From an uncultured Halomicronema sp. (GTDB lineage: Bacteria; Cyanobacteriota; Cyanobacteriia; Phormidesmidales; Phormidesmidaceae), in NCBI GenBank assembly GCA_937897665.1, contig CALCPB010000616.1, forward strand, positions 1-10,499: a stretch of 10,499 nt of DNA. The letters run 5' to 3'. The position numbers and the translations under genes are program-made. The notes beneath the pieces were generated by a model. The model searched no databases and was not told the DNA's origin. It saw only the letters and a list, made by a program, of their open reading frames with translations. Each line of letters begins with the position of its first letter. The first letter of the stretch is position 1. Of this stretch, positions 1-8,490 are shown piece by piece.

Positions 1-1
1 G

Positions 2-1150
2 GCAGCAAAGCCGGATGGGGACCTGGCTAGGGCGACGGCGGCGGCGGGGTCGAAAAGTCCGCCAGCAGTGATTGTCATCTTCGGTGGAGTGATCTTTGTC
101 GGGTTGGGAATTGCCTTCAACCTGATGTGGCTGACCTTGATTGGCGCTTTATTGACGCTGGTCTTGTCTTGGGGCTTGCTATGGCCATCGATAGCCTATT
201 TGTTGGCTGATCTATCACCTCAGCAGAGATCGATCATTGTTGCCCTACCGGCATTTGTGATCGGCCTTTACGGACTCATGGAAGCGACGGGCGTCAATCA
301 AGCCATTCGAGATTGGGGCTTGCCGTTGCGCTGGGATATTTTGGGTGCTTTTGGGGATTTTTTAGGGGCGATCGGGCAAATCTTTGTGGCTTTATTGGCG
401 CTATTTGTAGCTTGGCGGCAATATGTGATTTCCCGAGATTTAACCCTGCAGCAAAATCGGATTACTCAGCAGCAAACGATTGATGCTTACTTTCAAGGTA
501 TTTCTGAACTGGTCTTAGACGACGAAGGCCTTCTAGAAGACTGGCCGCAAGAGCGGATCATTGCCGAGGCGCGCACTGCGGCGATTTTGACCAGTATTGA
601 TGCGCCCGGGAAAGCCAAAATCATTCGCTTTTTGTCGCGATCGCGTCTCCTCACCCCCTTGCAACGAGACGAGCATCTCGGCCGCCCGATTTTAGATGGC
701 AAGGGGGGCTATGCCGAAGACCGAGAACGTGGGCTGCGGGTGATTAATCTAGGTGCAATTTTAGCCAATGCCGATCTCTCGGGCACCGATCTTCGCTGGA
801 CTGATTTGAGCGATGTTAATTTGATTCGGGCCGACCTCACCAAGGGCGACCTAGTGCGCACTAACTTCATTCGGACAATTCTGTATCAGGCTACGCTCAA
901 TGAGGCCGATTTGATGGGGGCCACCTTCTTTAGTGGCTCTTACGAAACGGCGTCTCCCCGCAGTCGGGTCACTGCTCCTGACTTCTCAACTGGGGAACAG
1001 ACTGGGGCCGTAGTCGAAGAGGCAGACTTTTCTAACGTGAAGCGGATGTCAGAGGCACAGCGACAATACTGCTGTCGCTGGGGCGGTGACAAAACACGCT
1101 CGACGATTCCCGGCGGCTGCGAAGGGATTCCCAATTGCTTAGGCCGGTAA
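2..1150 (+). CDS. Membrane-anchored pentapeptide-repeat protein, 5' partial
   Basis: The reading frame is open to the left edge, so the gene probably starts outside the window. GTG at 68 is the first start-type codon inside it, but it would begin directly in a membrane helix without a ribosome binding site. I number residues from that GTG. Three or four hydrophobic segments lie at about 1-22, 24-44, 54-72 and 90-115. A Gln-rich, probably coiled stretch (about 116-140) and a helical region follow. Pentapeptide repeats of A(D/N)LXX type run at about 231-290, which in this superfamily fold into a right-handed quadrilateral beta-helix. The C-terminal tail has four cysteines (C335, C336, C351, C357) in a YCCxWGGxKTR...GGCEGIPN pattern that I recall as conserved in cyanobacterial homologues. 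Domain order suggests a membrane anchor with the repeats on one face. No enzymatic motif is visible and the function is unknown. Confidence 0.85.
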   Translation, partial: AAKPDGDLARATAAAGSKSPPAVIVIFGGVIFVGLGIAFNLMWLTLIGALLTLVLSWGLLWPSIAYLLADLSPQQRSIIVALPAFVIGLYGLMEATGVNQAIRDWGLPLRWDILGAFGDFLGAIGQIFVALLALFVAWRQYVISRDLTLQQNRITQQQTIDAYFQGISELVLDDEGLLEDWPQERIIAEARTAAILTSIDAPGKAKIIRFLSRSRLLTPLQRDEHLGRPILDGKGGYAEDRERGLRVINLGAILANADLSGTDLRWTDLSDVNLIRADLTKGDLVRTNFIRTILYQATLNEADLMGATFFSGSYETASPRSRVTAPDFSTGEQTGAVVEEADFSNVKRMSEAQRQYCCRWGGDKTRSTIPGGCEGIPNCLGR

Positions 1151-1275
1151 ACAATCTTACGGATAACTCTGCAAGGTATTCGTAAAGAATAGGTAGAACG
1201 TCCCTAAGGTCAAGAGTGCCCCTTTAGGCTGAGAACAGGGAACTAATAAGAACAATCCTCCCTCATAAACAAGCA

Positions 1276-1524
1276 ATGGCTCAAGTCGCAATGAGTTCGT
1301 TTAGCAACAGGGACTCCCTACGATCACGAGGTCAGCGTGGCGACATTTGCCCCCTTTTGACGGCCTATCAGCCCCTTGGCAGGAAGCATGATTTGCTAGT
1401 CGAGCCGGCGCTCATGGCTCCAGTCAGCTCTCAACAAAACTGCGATACTGCATTGCTCTCGCGAGTGAGGCAGTATCGAGAGTTTAGCGAACGGGTATCT
1501 CAAAATTCCTATGTGCTCCATTGA
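1276..1524 (+). CDS. Doubtful small ORF, 82 codons
   Basis: An ATG-started frame of 82 codons ends 23 bases before the hpsL-like gene. The product would be hydrophilic with no signal peptide, membrane helix or motif that I recognise. There is no ribosome binding site in front of the ATG, and rare-looking AGG codons occur three times, unlike the confident genes nearby. A strong hairpin (1443-1478) lies inside the frame, which fits an untranslated leader better than a gene. It is listed only because the frame is open and the gap is otherwise empty; it may well be non-coding. Confidence 0.15.
   Translation: MAQVAMSSFSNRDSLRSRGQRGDICPLLTAYQPLGRKHDLLVEPALMAPVSSQQNCDTALLSRVRQYREFSERVSQNSYVLH
1443..1478. 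repeat. 9-bp inverted repeat (hairpin)
   Basis: CGATACTGC at 1443-1451 is perfectly complementary to GCAGTATCG at 1470-1478. The 18-base loop contains a second palindrome, CTCGCGAG, at 1458-1465. No T-run follows, so it is not a typical intrinsic terminator. It lies about 70 bases upstream of the hpsL-like start codon and could be an operator or a structured mRNA leader; that role is inference. Confidence 0.6.
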
Positions 1525-1547
1525 TTTGTTATACGTATTGCTGACCC

Positions 1548-3203
1548 ATGCCCAAAACTAAAGCACCTGTTAAGAGTCGGAAGAAAGCTGCTGCTACTGC
1601 CTCAGAGGCTGAACCGGTACTCTCCCGCAAGGAACAGCGAAAACTTGAGCGCGCGCGTGCTCAAAATCGTCAGGCGGTCATTCAATCCCTTGCTATTGTG
1701 CTGGGCATTGCAACCGTCTTAGCCGCAATCGCCAGCTTTGTATTGGAGCCCAAGCTGGGGGTGGCCGCTGGTTTAGCGATCGCCTGTTTAGGGTTGTCCT
1801 ACCGCTTTCCTCGTTTTGCCCTTTATGGGTTCATTTTCTATTTACCGCTGAGCGGCACCGTCACCTACGCACTCGGTGGCAGTCCGATTCTGCAGTTAGC
1901 TAAAGATGCGATCTTCTTTCCTGCTCTGTTAAGAGTCATCTTATTCTGCAAAGAATATAATCAACGCCTTATTTTTCCTCAAGCTATGAGGATTCCTTTC
2001 ATTATTTTAATGACCTATTGCACAGCTGTTTTGTTGTTTGTTAATGGAGCACAGCAGATTTCAGCACAAGGAGAAATGCCTATTCCGTTAGGAATATTAG
2101 GCTTGAAAGCTCTAGTCGGCTATTTGCTACTTATTACATGTATCCACTATCTCATCAGAACTAAGGCTGACCTTTATTTCTTACTGCGTACCCAGGTCGT
2201 CTTTATTATTATCTGCTGTGGGCTGGGTTTTGTGCAGTATCTGATGTTGACAACGGGGGTCTGCCCGCCAACCCAGGGGACTGGCGACGAGCTTTTTAAG
2301 GCTTCTTTAGAAAGCCGATGTTTTGTTGGAGGTGCCCTCTTATACAGTCCTCAATTTGGGGTGATTCGTCTTCCAGGCACTTTTGTAGCGCCTTGGCAAT
2401 GGGGTTGGTTTTTGATTTCAAGCACGTTTTTTGCTTTTGGTACTGCCTTCAATGATCGCTCTTTGATATGGCGGGCCGTGGGCATTTCCTCAATGGTGAT
2501 GGTGGGCGTGATGGCGGTTGTTTCAGGCCAGAGAATTGCCCTGGCCCTTGTCCCAGCGTCAACGATTCTTCTACTTTTGATGACCGGACAACTGCTCAAA
2601 CCGAAGCGATTTTTGCCGATCGCAATTGGTCTGGCTTTGATTCTTGTGTTTTTGGCACAACAGTATCCAGATGTTTTAAATGATAGCTTTCAAAGCCTAG
2701 TTGGTCGGTGGAATGCAGCTCCCCCTACAGATTTTATTCTGCATCAGCTACAGTGGGCCATGAATGAACAACAAGGTTTCTTGGGGCGCGGTTTAGGCAG
2801 AGCGACCAATGCTGCTCGTATCTTTGGTAAAGTCTCGCTTGTAGAAACCTACCATTCCAAAGTTTTGTTTGAGATTGCCCCACTGGGCTTAGTTTTACTA
2901 CTATCGCTGTTTACAGTTTTAGTTGTCACCAGTTTTAAGGCTTATCGATCGCTCAAAGATCCTAGCCTTCGAGGTTACGGTGCCTCCATGTTTACTTTCG
3001 TTTTGTTTATTAGCTACTTTCCCTACTATTACCCGTTAGACGTCGATCCGGTGAATGTTTACTACTGGCTAGCAGCAGGGATTGCCTTAAAGCTTCCTGA
3101 TCTAGATCGCCAAGAGCGGATGAAAGGCGGTTTGGGTAAAAAGCTGTCGAAAAAAGAACTGAAGCAACTCAAAAAATCACAGCAGGCTATTGAGTTTAGA
3201 TAG
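1548..3203 (+). CDS. hpsL: O-antigen ligase/polymerase-like protein, probable HpsL
   Basis: A 551-residue polytopic inner-membrane protein. Residues 1-45 are a strongly basic, Lys/Arg-rich cytoplasmic tail. About ten or more hydrophobic helices follow (for example about 46-66, 69-83, 90-110, 142-165, 180-200, 205-225, 305-330, 333-346, 352-370, 440-465, 480-500). The C-terminus is again Lys-rich. The stretch FPRFALYGFIFYLPLSGTVT (about 87-106) and the LQLAKDAIFFPALL segment match what I remember of HpsL, the hormogonium polysaccharide biosynthesis protein of cyanobacteria. The SGQR segment (326-329), G-rGLG and ETYHSK (433-438), followed by an E-x-x-P-L-G-L helix, resemble the Wzy/WaaL (Wzy_C) superfamily, which polymerises or ligates lipid-linked glycans on the periplasmic side. 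The name does not imply that this organism forms hormogonia. The part around 1930-2200 is more AT-rich than neighbouring genes and the gene has only one HIP1 site. The polysaccharide role is fairly sure; the exact reaction is not. Confidence 0.75.
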   Translation: MPKTKAPVKSRKKAAATASEAEPVLSRKEQRKLERARAQNRQAVIQSLAIVLGIATVLAAIASFVLEPKLGVAAGLAIACLGLSYRFPRFALYGFIFYLPLSGTVTYALGGSPILQLAKDAIFFPALLRVILFCKEYNQRLIFPQAMRIPFIILMTYCTAVLLFVNGAQQISAQGEMPIPLGILGLKALVGYLLLITCIHYLIRTKADLYFLLRTQVVFIIICCGLGFVQYLMLTTGVCPPTQGTGDELFKASLESRCFVGGALLYSPQFGVIRLPGTFVAPWQWGWFLISSTFFAFGTAFNDRSLIWRAVGISSMVMVGVMAVVSGQRIALALVPASTILLLLMTGQLLKPKRFLPIAIGLALILVFLAQQYPDVLNDSFQSLVGRWNAAPPTDFILHQLQWAMNEQQGFLGRGLGRATNAARIFGKVSLVETYHSKVLFEIAPLGLVLLLSLFTVLVVTSFKAYRSLKDPSLRGYGASMFTFVLFISYFPYYYPLDVDPVNVYYWLAAGIALKLPDLDRQERMKGGLGKKLSKKELKQLKKSQQAIEFR

Positions 3204-3418
3204 GATGAGGTGTTTCTAGGTATAGTGACTGGACCCGAGTGAGCAACCAGCCGCTAATTACTTCAATCAGCTGTTGCTCTCATTACATTCAAAATAATTC
3301 TGGCTAAAAATTAGCTTTGGGAACCAAGATTAAATAATGTGGAATAGACAAGACGGCTATTCATCGTCAGGCAAGCTGCCTCACTAAGAATGGGCGTTGA
3401 TAAAATCCTGATTCATTT

Positions 3419-5632
3419 ATGGATTTGTTTGACCACCATCGCGAAGCGCAAATTGATGCCGAAGCACCGCTGGCGGCACGGATGCGCCCCCGCACGCTGG
3501 ATGAGTTCATCGGGCAAGATGCTGTGGTCGGGCCGGGACGACTCTTGCGACGCGCGATTCAGGCCGATCAGCTGTCGTCGCTGATTTTTCATGGGCCACC
3601 GGGTACGGGTAAAACTACCCTGGCGCAGATTATTGCCAACACCACCAGTGCCCAATTCATCGCGCTGAATGCGGTGCTAGCGGGGGTTAAAGATATTCGC
3701 GAGGCGATCGCCCAAGCCCAATCGCTACGCGGTCAGTTTGGTCGCCGCACCATTTTGTTTGTGGATGAAGTGCATCGCTTCAACAAATCTCAGCAAGATG
3801 CGCTGCTGCCCTGGGTCGAAAATGGCACCGTCATTCTGATCGGGGCGACGACGGAAAATCCGTTTTTTGAAGTGAACAAGGCGCTGGTCAGCCGATCGCG
3901 CGTCTTTCAACTCAAGTCTTTGGAAAAAGGGGATCTATATCGCGTTGTGGATCAAGCGATCGCGGACCCTGAGCGCGGCTATGGCGAACGCTCCGTTGCT
4001 CTGGATGAGACAGCGTTAGATCATCTCGTCAATGTGGCTAATGGGGATGCGCGAGCCCTACTGAATGCGCTGGAACTGGCGATCGAAACTACCGAACCGA
4101 ATGCCCAAGGCACGATTCACATCACGCTGGCCGTAGCGGAAGAGTCGATTCAGCAGCGAGCAGTTCTTTATGACAAAGAAGGGGATGCCCACTTCGACAC
4201 TATCAGCGCCTTTATCAAAAGCGTGCGCGGTTCCGATCCCGATGCAGCGCTCTACTGGCTGGCCCGTATGGTTTACGCTGGCGAAGCTCCGCGCTATCTG
4301 TTTCGGCGGCTGGTGATTTTGGCGAGTGAAGATGTGGGTCTGGCGGATCCCCACGCTGTCACGGTGGTTAATAGCTGTGCCGCTGCCTTTGATCGCGTCG
4401 GCATGCCCGAGGGCCGGTATCCCCTAGCGCAAGCAACGCTGTATCTGGCTACTGCGCCTAAATCCAACAGTACGATGGCGTTTTTTGACGCCCTGGCAGC
4501 GGTCGAAAAAGAGCAGCAGCGTGATGTGCCCAATCCGTTACGGGATCCGAACCGCGATAAAGAAGGTTTTGGTCACGGTCAGGGCTACCTGTATCCCCAT
4601 TCCTATCGCGAGCATTGGGTCGAGCAGCAATATCTGCCGTCGGGGCTGCAGGGGCAGGTGTTTTATCAGCCTTCGGAGCAGGGCTATGAGCAGTCGATTC
4701 AGGCGCAGGTGGTGCGGCGACGCGAGGCCCAATTGGCGGCCATGGTCGAAGGCACCAGCACACCTAGCTCGGAAGCGCTCACCTATAGTCCGGCCGATCC
4801 GGCCCGCGATCGCTGGCTGCAGCGCACGCTTAGCCAAACCGGAGAACGGTTGGGGCAAGTGCGCGATCGCCTGTTTGTCGCCTTAGCGCCCCAGCGGCAT
4901 CACACCGTGCTTGACCTGAATGCTCGCAGTGGCTTGCTCACCTGGGAGGCCGTGCGCCAGGTGCCCGAAGGTGGGGTGTATGCCCGTGTTGAGGCCGCGC
5001 AAGATCTCGCCGCCCTGAGCGAACAGGCCGCGCGCTTGCCTGAACTGCAACGCCCGGTCATTTTTCAAGCCGCGCTGGCAGAGCTGCCAACAGCTTTAGC
5101 CAGCGCGGCCCCCAATGTCCATTTCGATCGCCTGGTTGGGCGTCATGTGTTTAGCGCGATCGCCCCAACCGCCGAGTTCATCCAGCCTCTAACGAAGTGG
5201 TTGGCCCCCAATGGTCGATTGGCGCTGAGTGAAACGCTGCCCCGTGAGAGTCAGCGGCTGTGGGCACTCTTGCCTGCCGATACGGTTGAGAAGTCCTTGG
5301 GCGATCGCTGGCGGCAGGCCGAAGAGGCAATCTACTGCGACCCGCAGAACCGGCGCTTTAGCTGGGATGGCGACACCTTAGCCGCATTGATCGAGGCGGC
5401 TGGGCTCACGGTGCAGTGGGCACAAACGGTCGCCGAGCATGACCTGTGGATCAGTCCAGCGCTGTGCGATCGCTGGTTTGACGCGGTGAATCCGGCAAGT
5501 TATCGAAGTCGCTTGGCTCCAGCCTTGTCTGACGCGGAGTTGGTCACTCTGGAACGGCAGCTACGGCGAGCCCTGCAAAATCAAACCGTGCCGTGGCGAT
5601 CGACTCAGCTATTTTTGACCGCAACTCGTTGA
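3419..5632 (+). CDS. rarA: RarA/MgsA AAA+ ATPase fused to a methyltransferase-like domain
   Basis: A 737-residue protein; ordinary RarA/MgsA/WRNIP1-type proteins are about 430-450 residues. The N-terminal part (about 1-450) is complete: the family start [16 protein letters not shown], Walker A GPPGTGKT (59-66), Walker B with VDE (115-117) and HRFNK after it, sensor 1 GATTENP (142-148), an SRSR arginine finger region (158-161), then the helical tetramerisation segment containing [19 protein letters not shown]. RarA acts at stalled replication forks, related to clamp-loader ATPases. Residues about 470-737 form a second domain with a Rossmann methyltransferase outline: [10 protein letters not shown] (497-506), FDRLVGR (569-575) and LAPNGRLAL (595-603). 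Motif I lacks the usual GxGxG, so SAM binding is doubtful. I recall this fusion as a known cyanobacterial architecture with the second domain unassigned. Seven HIP1 octamers lie inside the gene. ATG 3419 was chosen because MDLF is a normal RarA N-terminus. Confidence 0.9.
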   Translation: MDLFDHHREAQIDAEAPLAARMRPRTLDEFIGQDAVVGPGRLLRRAIQADQLSSLIFHGPPGTGKTTLAQIIANTTSAQFIALNAVLAGVKDIREAIAQAQSLRGQFGRRTILFVDEVHRFNKSQQDALLPWVENGTVILIGATTENPFFEVNKALVSRSRVFQLKSLEKGDLYRVVDQAIADPERGYGERSVALDETALDHLVNVANGDARALLNALELAIETTEPNAQGTIHITLAVAEESIQQRAVLYDKEGDAHFDTISAFIKSVRGSDPDAALYWLARMVYAGEAPRYLFRRLVILASEDVGLADPHAVTVVNSCAAAFDRVGMPEGRYPLAQATLYLATAPKSNSTMAFFDALAAVEKEQQRDVPNPLRDPNRDKEGFGHGQGYLYPHSYREHWVEQQYLPSGLQGQVFYQPSEQGYEQSIQAQVVRRREAQLAAMVEGTSTPSSEALTYSPADPARDRWLQRTLSQTGERLGQVRDRLFVALAPQRHHTVLDLNARSGLLTWEAVRQVPEGGVYARVEAAQDLAALSEQAARLPELQRPVIFQAALAELPTALASAAPNVHFDRLVGRHVFSAIAPTAEFIQPLTKWLAPNGRLALSETLPRESQRLWALLPADTVEKSLGDRWRQAEEAIYCDPQNRRFSWDGDTLAALIEAAGLTVQWAQTVAEHDLWISPALCDRWFDAVNPASYRSRLAPALSDAELVTLERQLRRALQNQTVPWRSTQLFLTATR

Positions 5633-5883
5633 GATCAGCATCTGGGTTCGGGATGGCAGTGCCTGCGGGCAAAGGTCGGGGGCAGGGAGACCGAGAATCA
5701 TTGTCCCCTTTCGGAGGCGTCGGTGAGTCACCCGCATGGATGCAGCCCGACTGATCGTCCCCAACTTATGCTGTCTGCAGTTCTAAAAACCCACTTGCCT
5801 GTAAGATTTTGAGGAACGAGGAACCGCTAGCGACCCGCTCGGGTCATGCTAGTATCTGCTAAAAAAATTGCCTGAATTTTTCT
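5633..5883. other. Intergenic region between rarA and the GT2 gene
   Basis: These 251 bases hold no ORF that I can support. Two short palindromes are visible: GGTGA-g-TCACC at 5722-5732 and GACCCG-ct-CGGGTC at 5832-5845, the latter about 40 bases before the glycosyltransferase start. Neither is followed by a T-run. No Shine-Dalgarno sequence precedes the ATG at 5884. A promoter for the glycosyltransferase gene is expected here but no clear -35/-10 pair stands out. Confidence 0.45.
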
Positions 5884-7665
5884 ATGCTCCTAAAGTTTTG
5901 GCTGAATAAGCCCAAAGCATTCGCCAAGGTATGGCAAGAGCGCGGCTTAATAAGTGCAATCCGGGATTCTGTTAATTACCTCAAATGGTTGCAACAAGAC
6001 CGTAGTCAATATCTCAATTGGATCAACGCTCAGCAGCTAACGGAATCAGAGATCGTTCGGGTTCGCAGCGAAATCGAGCAATGGGACAACGCACCGACCT
6101 TTTCAGTCTTGGTGCCTGTTTATAACACCCGACCCAAACTGCTGAAAAAAGCGATTGAATCAGTGCGATCGCAGCTCTACCCTCACTGGCAGCTGTATCT
6201 AGCTGATGACTGTTCTCCCTCTCAGGCTACTCAGCGAGTCCTCAAGCAATATGCTGAAGAAGATAGCCGCATCCACGTGATCTTTCTCGAAAAAAATGGC
6301 GGCATCTCCAAGGCGACTAATGCGGCCTTAGCAGCGGCGACCGGCGACTATATTGCCCTACTCGACCACGATGACGAATTGGCGATCAATGCCCTTTACG
6401 AAAATGCCCTGGTCATTCGTCAGCATCCTGAAACTGACATTCTCTACAGCGATGAAGACAAAATTACCGAGTCCGGTCGTCGCCGCGATCCGTTCTTTAA
6501 GCCTGACTGGTCGCCGGAATATTTTCAGGGCTGTATGTACACCTGCCACTTGGGTGTCTACCGCACATCTTTAGTGCGACAGATTGGTGGCTTCCGTTCT
6601 GAGTTTGATGGCGCGCAAGACTGGGATCTCATGCTACGGCTGACTGAACAGTCGCAGAAGATTTATCACATTCCAAAGGTGCTTTACCATTGGCGACTCA
6701 CGGCAACCTCCGTCACCGCTGGCGCTGAGGTGAAGGAATGGGCTTATGATGCAGCGCAGCGCGCCCTCACCGATATGACCCAGCGCAGTTCTTACCCTGG
6801 CCATGTTGAGGAACTGGAGGATGCCGGTTTCTATCGCGTGCGCCGCCATTTAGTTGACCAGCCCTTGGTGAGCATCATCATTCCTAGTGCGGGCACACCC
6901 ATGCCCGAGAGCGATCGGGCCCATTTAGAAAACTGTCTTGAGAGCTTGGTGACTCGCAGTACCTATTCCAACATTGAATTGGTTGTCGTGGATGGCTATG
7001 ACCTGCCGCCTCAGGTGCTAGACAAAGTTAAAGAAGTGGGCGTCAATTTAGTGCGGTGCGACGAACCATTTAACTTCTCGATGCGGGTCAATCTTGGCGT
7101 CAGCCAAAGTCACGGTGATGTCGTCGTGCTGCTCAACGACGATGTCGAGATTCTCACCCCCGATTGGATTGAGGCCATGCTAGAGCTAGCGCAGCAGCCA
7201 GAAATTGGGGCTGTGGGCTCAAAGCTATACTTTCCCACTGGCAACATTCAACATGCCGGAGTCGTTTTGCTGCACGGCAATCCCGGCCATGTTTTTTATG
7301 ATGGCGAGGGGGATGAGCCCGGCTATTTCTTCTCAAATCTGGTCACTCGCAATTATCTATGCGTGACCGGAGCCTGTCTCATGCTCAGACGTTCAGTCTT
7401 TGATGAAGTCGGCGGCATGGATGAGCTCTTTCCCCTCAACTTCAATGACGTTGATTTTTGCCTGAAGCTGCATAAGTTTGGCTATCGGAATGTCTTTACC
7501 CCGTTTGCTGAGCTAATTCACCACGAATCAGCCTCGCGCCCGCGCGTAGTCACAACGGAAGAACTCACCAACCTGAAAGATCGCTGGATGCCTTACCTCG
7601 AAAGTATTGGTGGCGATCCTTATTACAATCCTAACCTGCGCCTAGACGGTTCTTTTCTGCTGTAG
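5884..7665 (+). CDS. Two-domain family 2 glycosyltransferase
   Basis: A 593-residue soluble or peripheral cytoplasmic enzyme with two tandem GT-A folds, after a roughly 70-residue helical N-terminal lead. Domain 1 (about 73-290) starts FSVLVPVYNT (73-82), has the nucleotide-binding DD at 108-109, the metal-binding LDHDD (160-164, DxD type) and GAQDWDL (243-249), the acidic motif near the acceptor site. Domain 2 (about 328-590) starts LVSIIIPS (328-335), has NDD at 418-420 as its DxD equivalent, NDVDFCLK (521-528) and ends with HHE (546-548). This architecture is typical of GT2 proteins that build O-antigen, rhamnan or other surface polysaccharide chains; two active sites suggest an alternating or bifunctional transferase. 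Donor sugar and linkage cannot be read from the sequence. The HpsL-like gene 2.7 kb upstream fits the same pathway. No signal peptide or membrane helix is present. Confidence 0.88.
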   Translation: MLLKFWLNKPKAFAKVWQERGLISAIRDSVNYLKWLQQDRSQYLNWINAQQLTESEIVRVRSEIEQWDNAPTFSVLVPVYNTRPKLLKKAIESVRSQLYPHWQLYLADDCSPSQATQRVLKQYAEEDSRIHVIFLEKNGGISKATNAALAAATGDYIALLDHDDELAINALYENALVIRQHPETDILYSDEDKITESGRRRDPFFKPDWSPEYFQGCMYTCHLGVYRTSLVRQIGGFRSEFDGAQDWDLMLRLTEQSQKIYHIPKVLYHWRLTATSVTAGAEVKEWAYDAAQRALTDMTQRSSYPGHVEELEDAGFYRVRRHLVDQPLVSIIIPSAGTPMPESDRAHLENCLESLVTRSTYSNIELVVVDGYDLPPQVLDKVKEVGVNLVRCDEPFNFSMRVNLGVSQSHGDVVVLLNDDVEILTPDWIEAMLELAQQPEIGAVGSKLYFPTGNIQHAGVVLLHGNPGHVFYDGEGDEPGYFFSNLVTRNYLCVTGACLMLRRSVFDEVGGMDELFPLNFNDVDFCLKLHKFGYRNVFTPFAELIHHESASRPRVVTTEELTNLKDRWMPYLESIGGDPYYNPNLRLDGSFLL

Positions 7666-7736
7666 CTATTGCTCTGAAGTACGGCAGGTGTGTCGTTGGA
7701 GCCCACATCACACGAACCGTCAGCACTCGCCACCAT

Positions 7737-8186
7737 GGCCTACAGCGTCAGCCCTTGATTGAGCTGTTGCACGATCGCGGTACTTTGGTTGGCTTTGACA
7801 AACAGGCTGACGAAATTGGTTTCTTTCAAGACATCGTCATAGAGGTTGGCAAACAGTATACGCTTGCGTTTGTCTACGGGCCGCGGGCACAAAGCAGCGT
7901 CAATAGTGACAATTTGCTGTCGGTCGCCTTTGGCAATCTCTACGAAGAATTTGATGCGGACAACAGCGTTGATGGCTGGCAGCGGTTTACCCAAACTATT
8001 ACAGCTACCGACACCACGACTCGTCTGAAGTGCTTGTCCTTGGGCAAGCGCGGCACCTTCGGCGCTAACGTTGATGATGTTTCTGTCGAGACGACAGTAG
8101 TACTCGAGCTAGCTTCCATGCTGGGCCTGCTTGCTGTGGGTGCCGTTGCTGCCGGTGGTGCCTTGAAGAAGAAGCAAGCTGCTTAG
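7737..8186 (+). pseudogene. 5'-truncated PEP-CTERM-type secreted protein remnant
   Basis: The frame TTG 7755 to 8186 encodes 143 residues, but family-like sequence (GLQRQPLIEL) already begins near 7737, so TTG is unlikely to be an original start. The body, with FFQDIVIEVGKQYTLAFVYG, a DGWQRFTQTITATDTTTRLK stretch and a NVDDVSVE ending, resembles the C-terminal half of a jelly-roll (DUF642-like or related) domain of cyanobacterial PEP-CTERM proteins. The C-terminus has a hydrophobic helix (about 117-136) followed by KKK, as in PEP-CTERM sorting signals, but the motif reads VLELAS where VPEPAS is expected; two C-to-T changes (CTC GAG CTA) would explain it. No signal peptide or N-terminal half is present, because the preceding glycosyltransferase gene ends only about 70 bases upstream. 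I infer a deletion remnant. A short cytosolic protein from TTG cannot be excluded. Confidence 0.6.
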
Positions 8187-8217
8187 ATGTTCTGAGGCTA
8201 GCTCGTCACTGCTCCAT

Positions 8218-8246
8218 GCCCCTCACCATTAAGGTAAGGGGCTTTT
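8218..8246 (+). terminator. Rho-independent terminator
   Basis: GCCCCT-c-ACC at 8218-8227 pairs with GGT-a-AGGGGC at 8233-8242 around a five-base loop, with one C/A mismatch, and is followed by TTTT at 8243-8246. It lies 31 bases downstream of the PEP-CTERM remnant stop codon and probably ends the transcript that includes it, possibly that of the glycosyltransferase gene too. Confidence 0.75.
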
Positions 8247-8490
8247 GGGTGCGCATGCACCACCAATAACCCTCATGGAGAAACTCGACACAGCCACCTA
8301 GTGATTATTGATAAAGCTTGAGCAGGCTGAACATTGCCCCTGCAGACACCATCAAGATATCTACCAAGTCGTATTTTTAGAGATATCAATGTAAAGAGAT
8401 GTCGCAATTTTGGCTCCCTCATCAGATAGCGCCGCAACAAATACTGCTCTCATAAAGAATATTCTGCTCGAGCCAGATCACTTGCCCCAT

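Larger units (their letters stand above)
1151..1547. other. Gap between pentapeptide gene and hpsL-like gene
   Basis: No convincing gene lies in these 397 bases. The stretch contains a small inverted repeat TATTC-gtaaa-GAATA near 1178-1192, a doubtful ORF at 1276-1524 and a clear hairpin at 1443-1478. No terminator with a T-run follows the pentapeptide gene, and I could not assign a promoter for the downstream gene. It probably carries the 5' leader of the hpsL-like gene. Confidence 0.5.

Noticed and set aside
3300..3320. Possible terminator after the hpsL-like gene
   Set aside because: GCTAA-aaa-TTAGC is a weak, AT-rich 5-bp stem without a T-run.
3401..3406. TAAAAT as a -10 box for rarA
   Set aside because: It is only 12 bases before the start codon and there is no matching -35 element.
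3390..3584. ORF overlapping the start of rarA
   Set aside because: It lies in another frame of the rarA coding sequence, whose product has unmistakable family motifs.
4458..4886. Several ORFs on both strands within rarA
   Set aside because: They are shadows of the GC-rich rarA frame; the products are low-complexity Ala/Arg/Pro-rich with no motif.
5832..5845. Terminator or operator GACCCG-ct-CGGGTC before the GT2 gene
   Set aside because: The loop would be too small for the full stem, there is no T-run, and a 6-bp palindrome is not rare enough to call.
7846..8028. Alternative frame ORF in the PEP-CTERM remnant
   Set aside because: The recognised domain-like sequence and the C-terminal sorting-like helix are in the other frame.
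8472..8486. Cobalamin riboswitch B12 box
   Set aside because: GCCAGATCACTTGCC matches a typical B12 box at about 11 of 15 positions, and a B12 riboswitch before cbiM would make sense. The other conserved boxes (GGGAA loop, GCCACTG) are absent upstream, so I do not call it.
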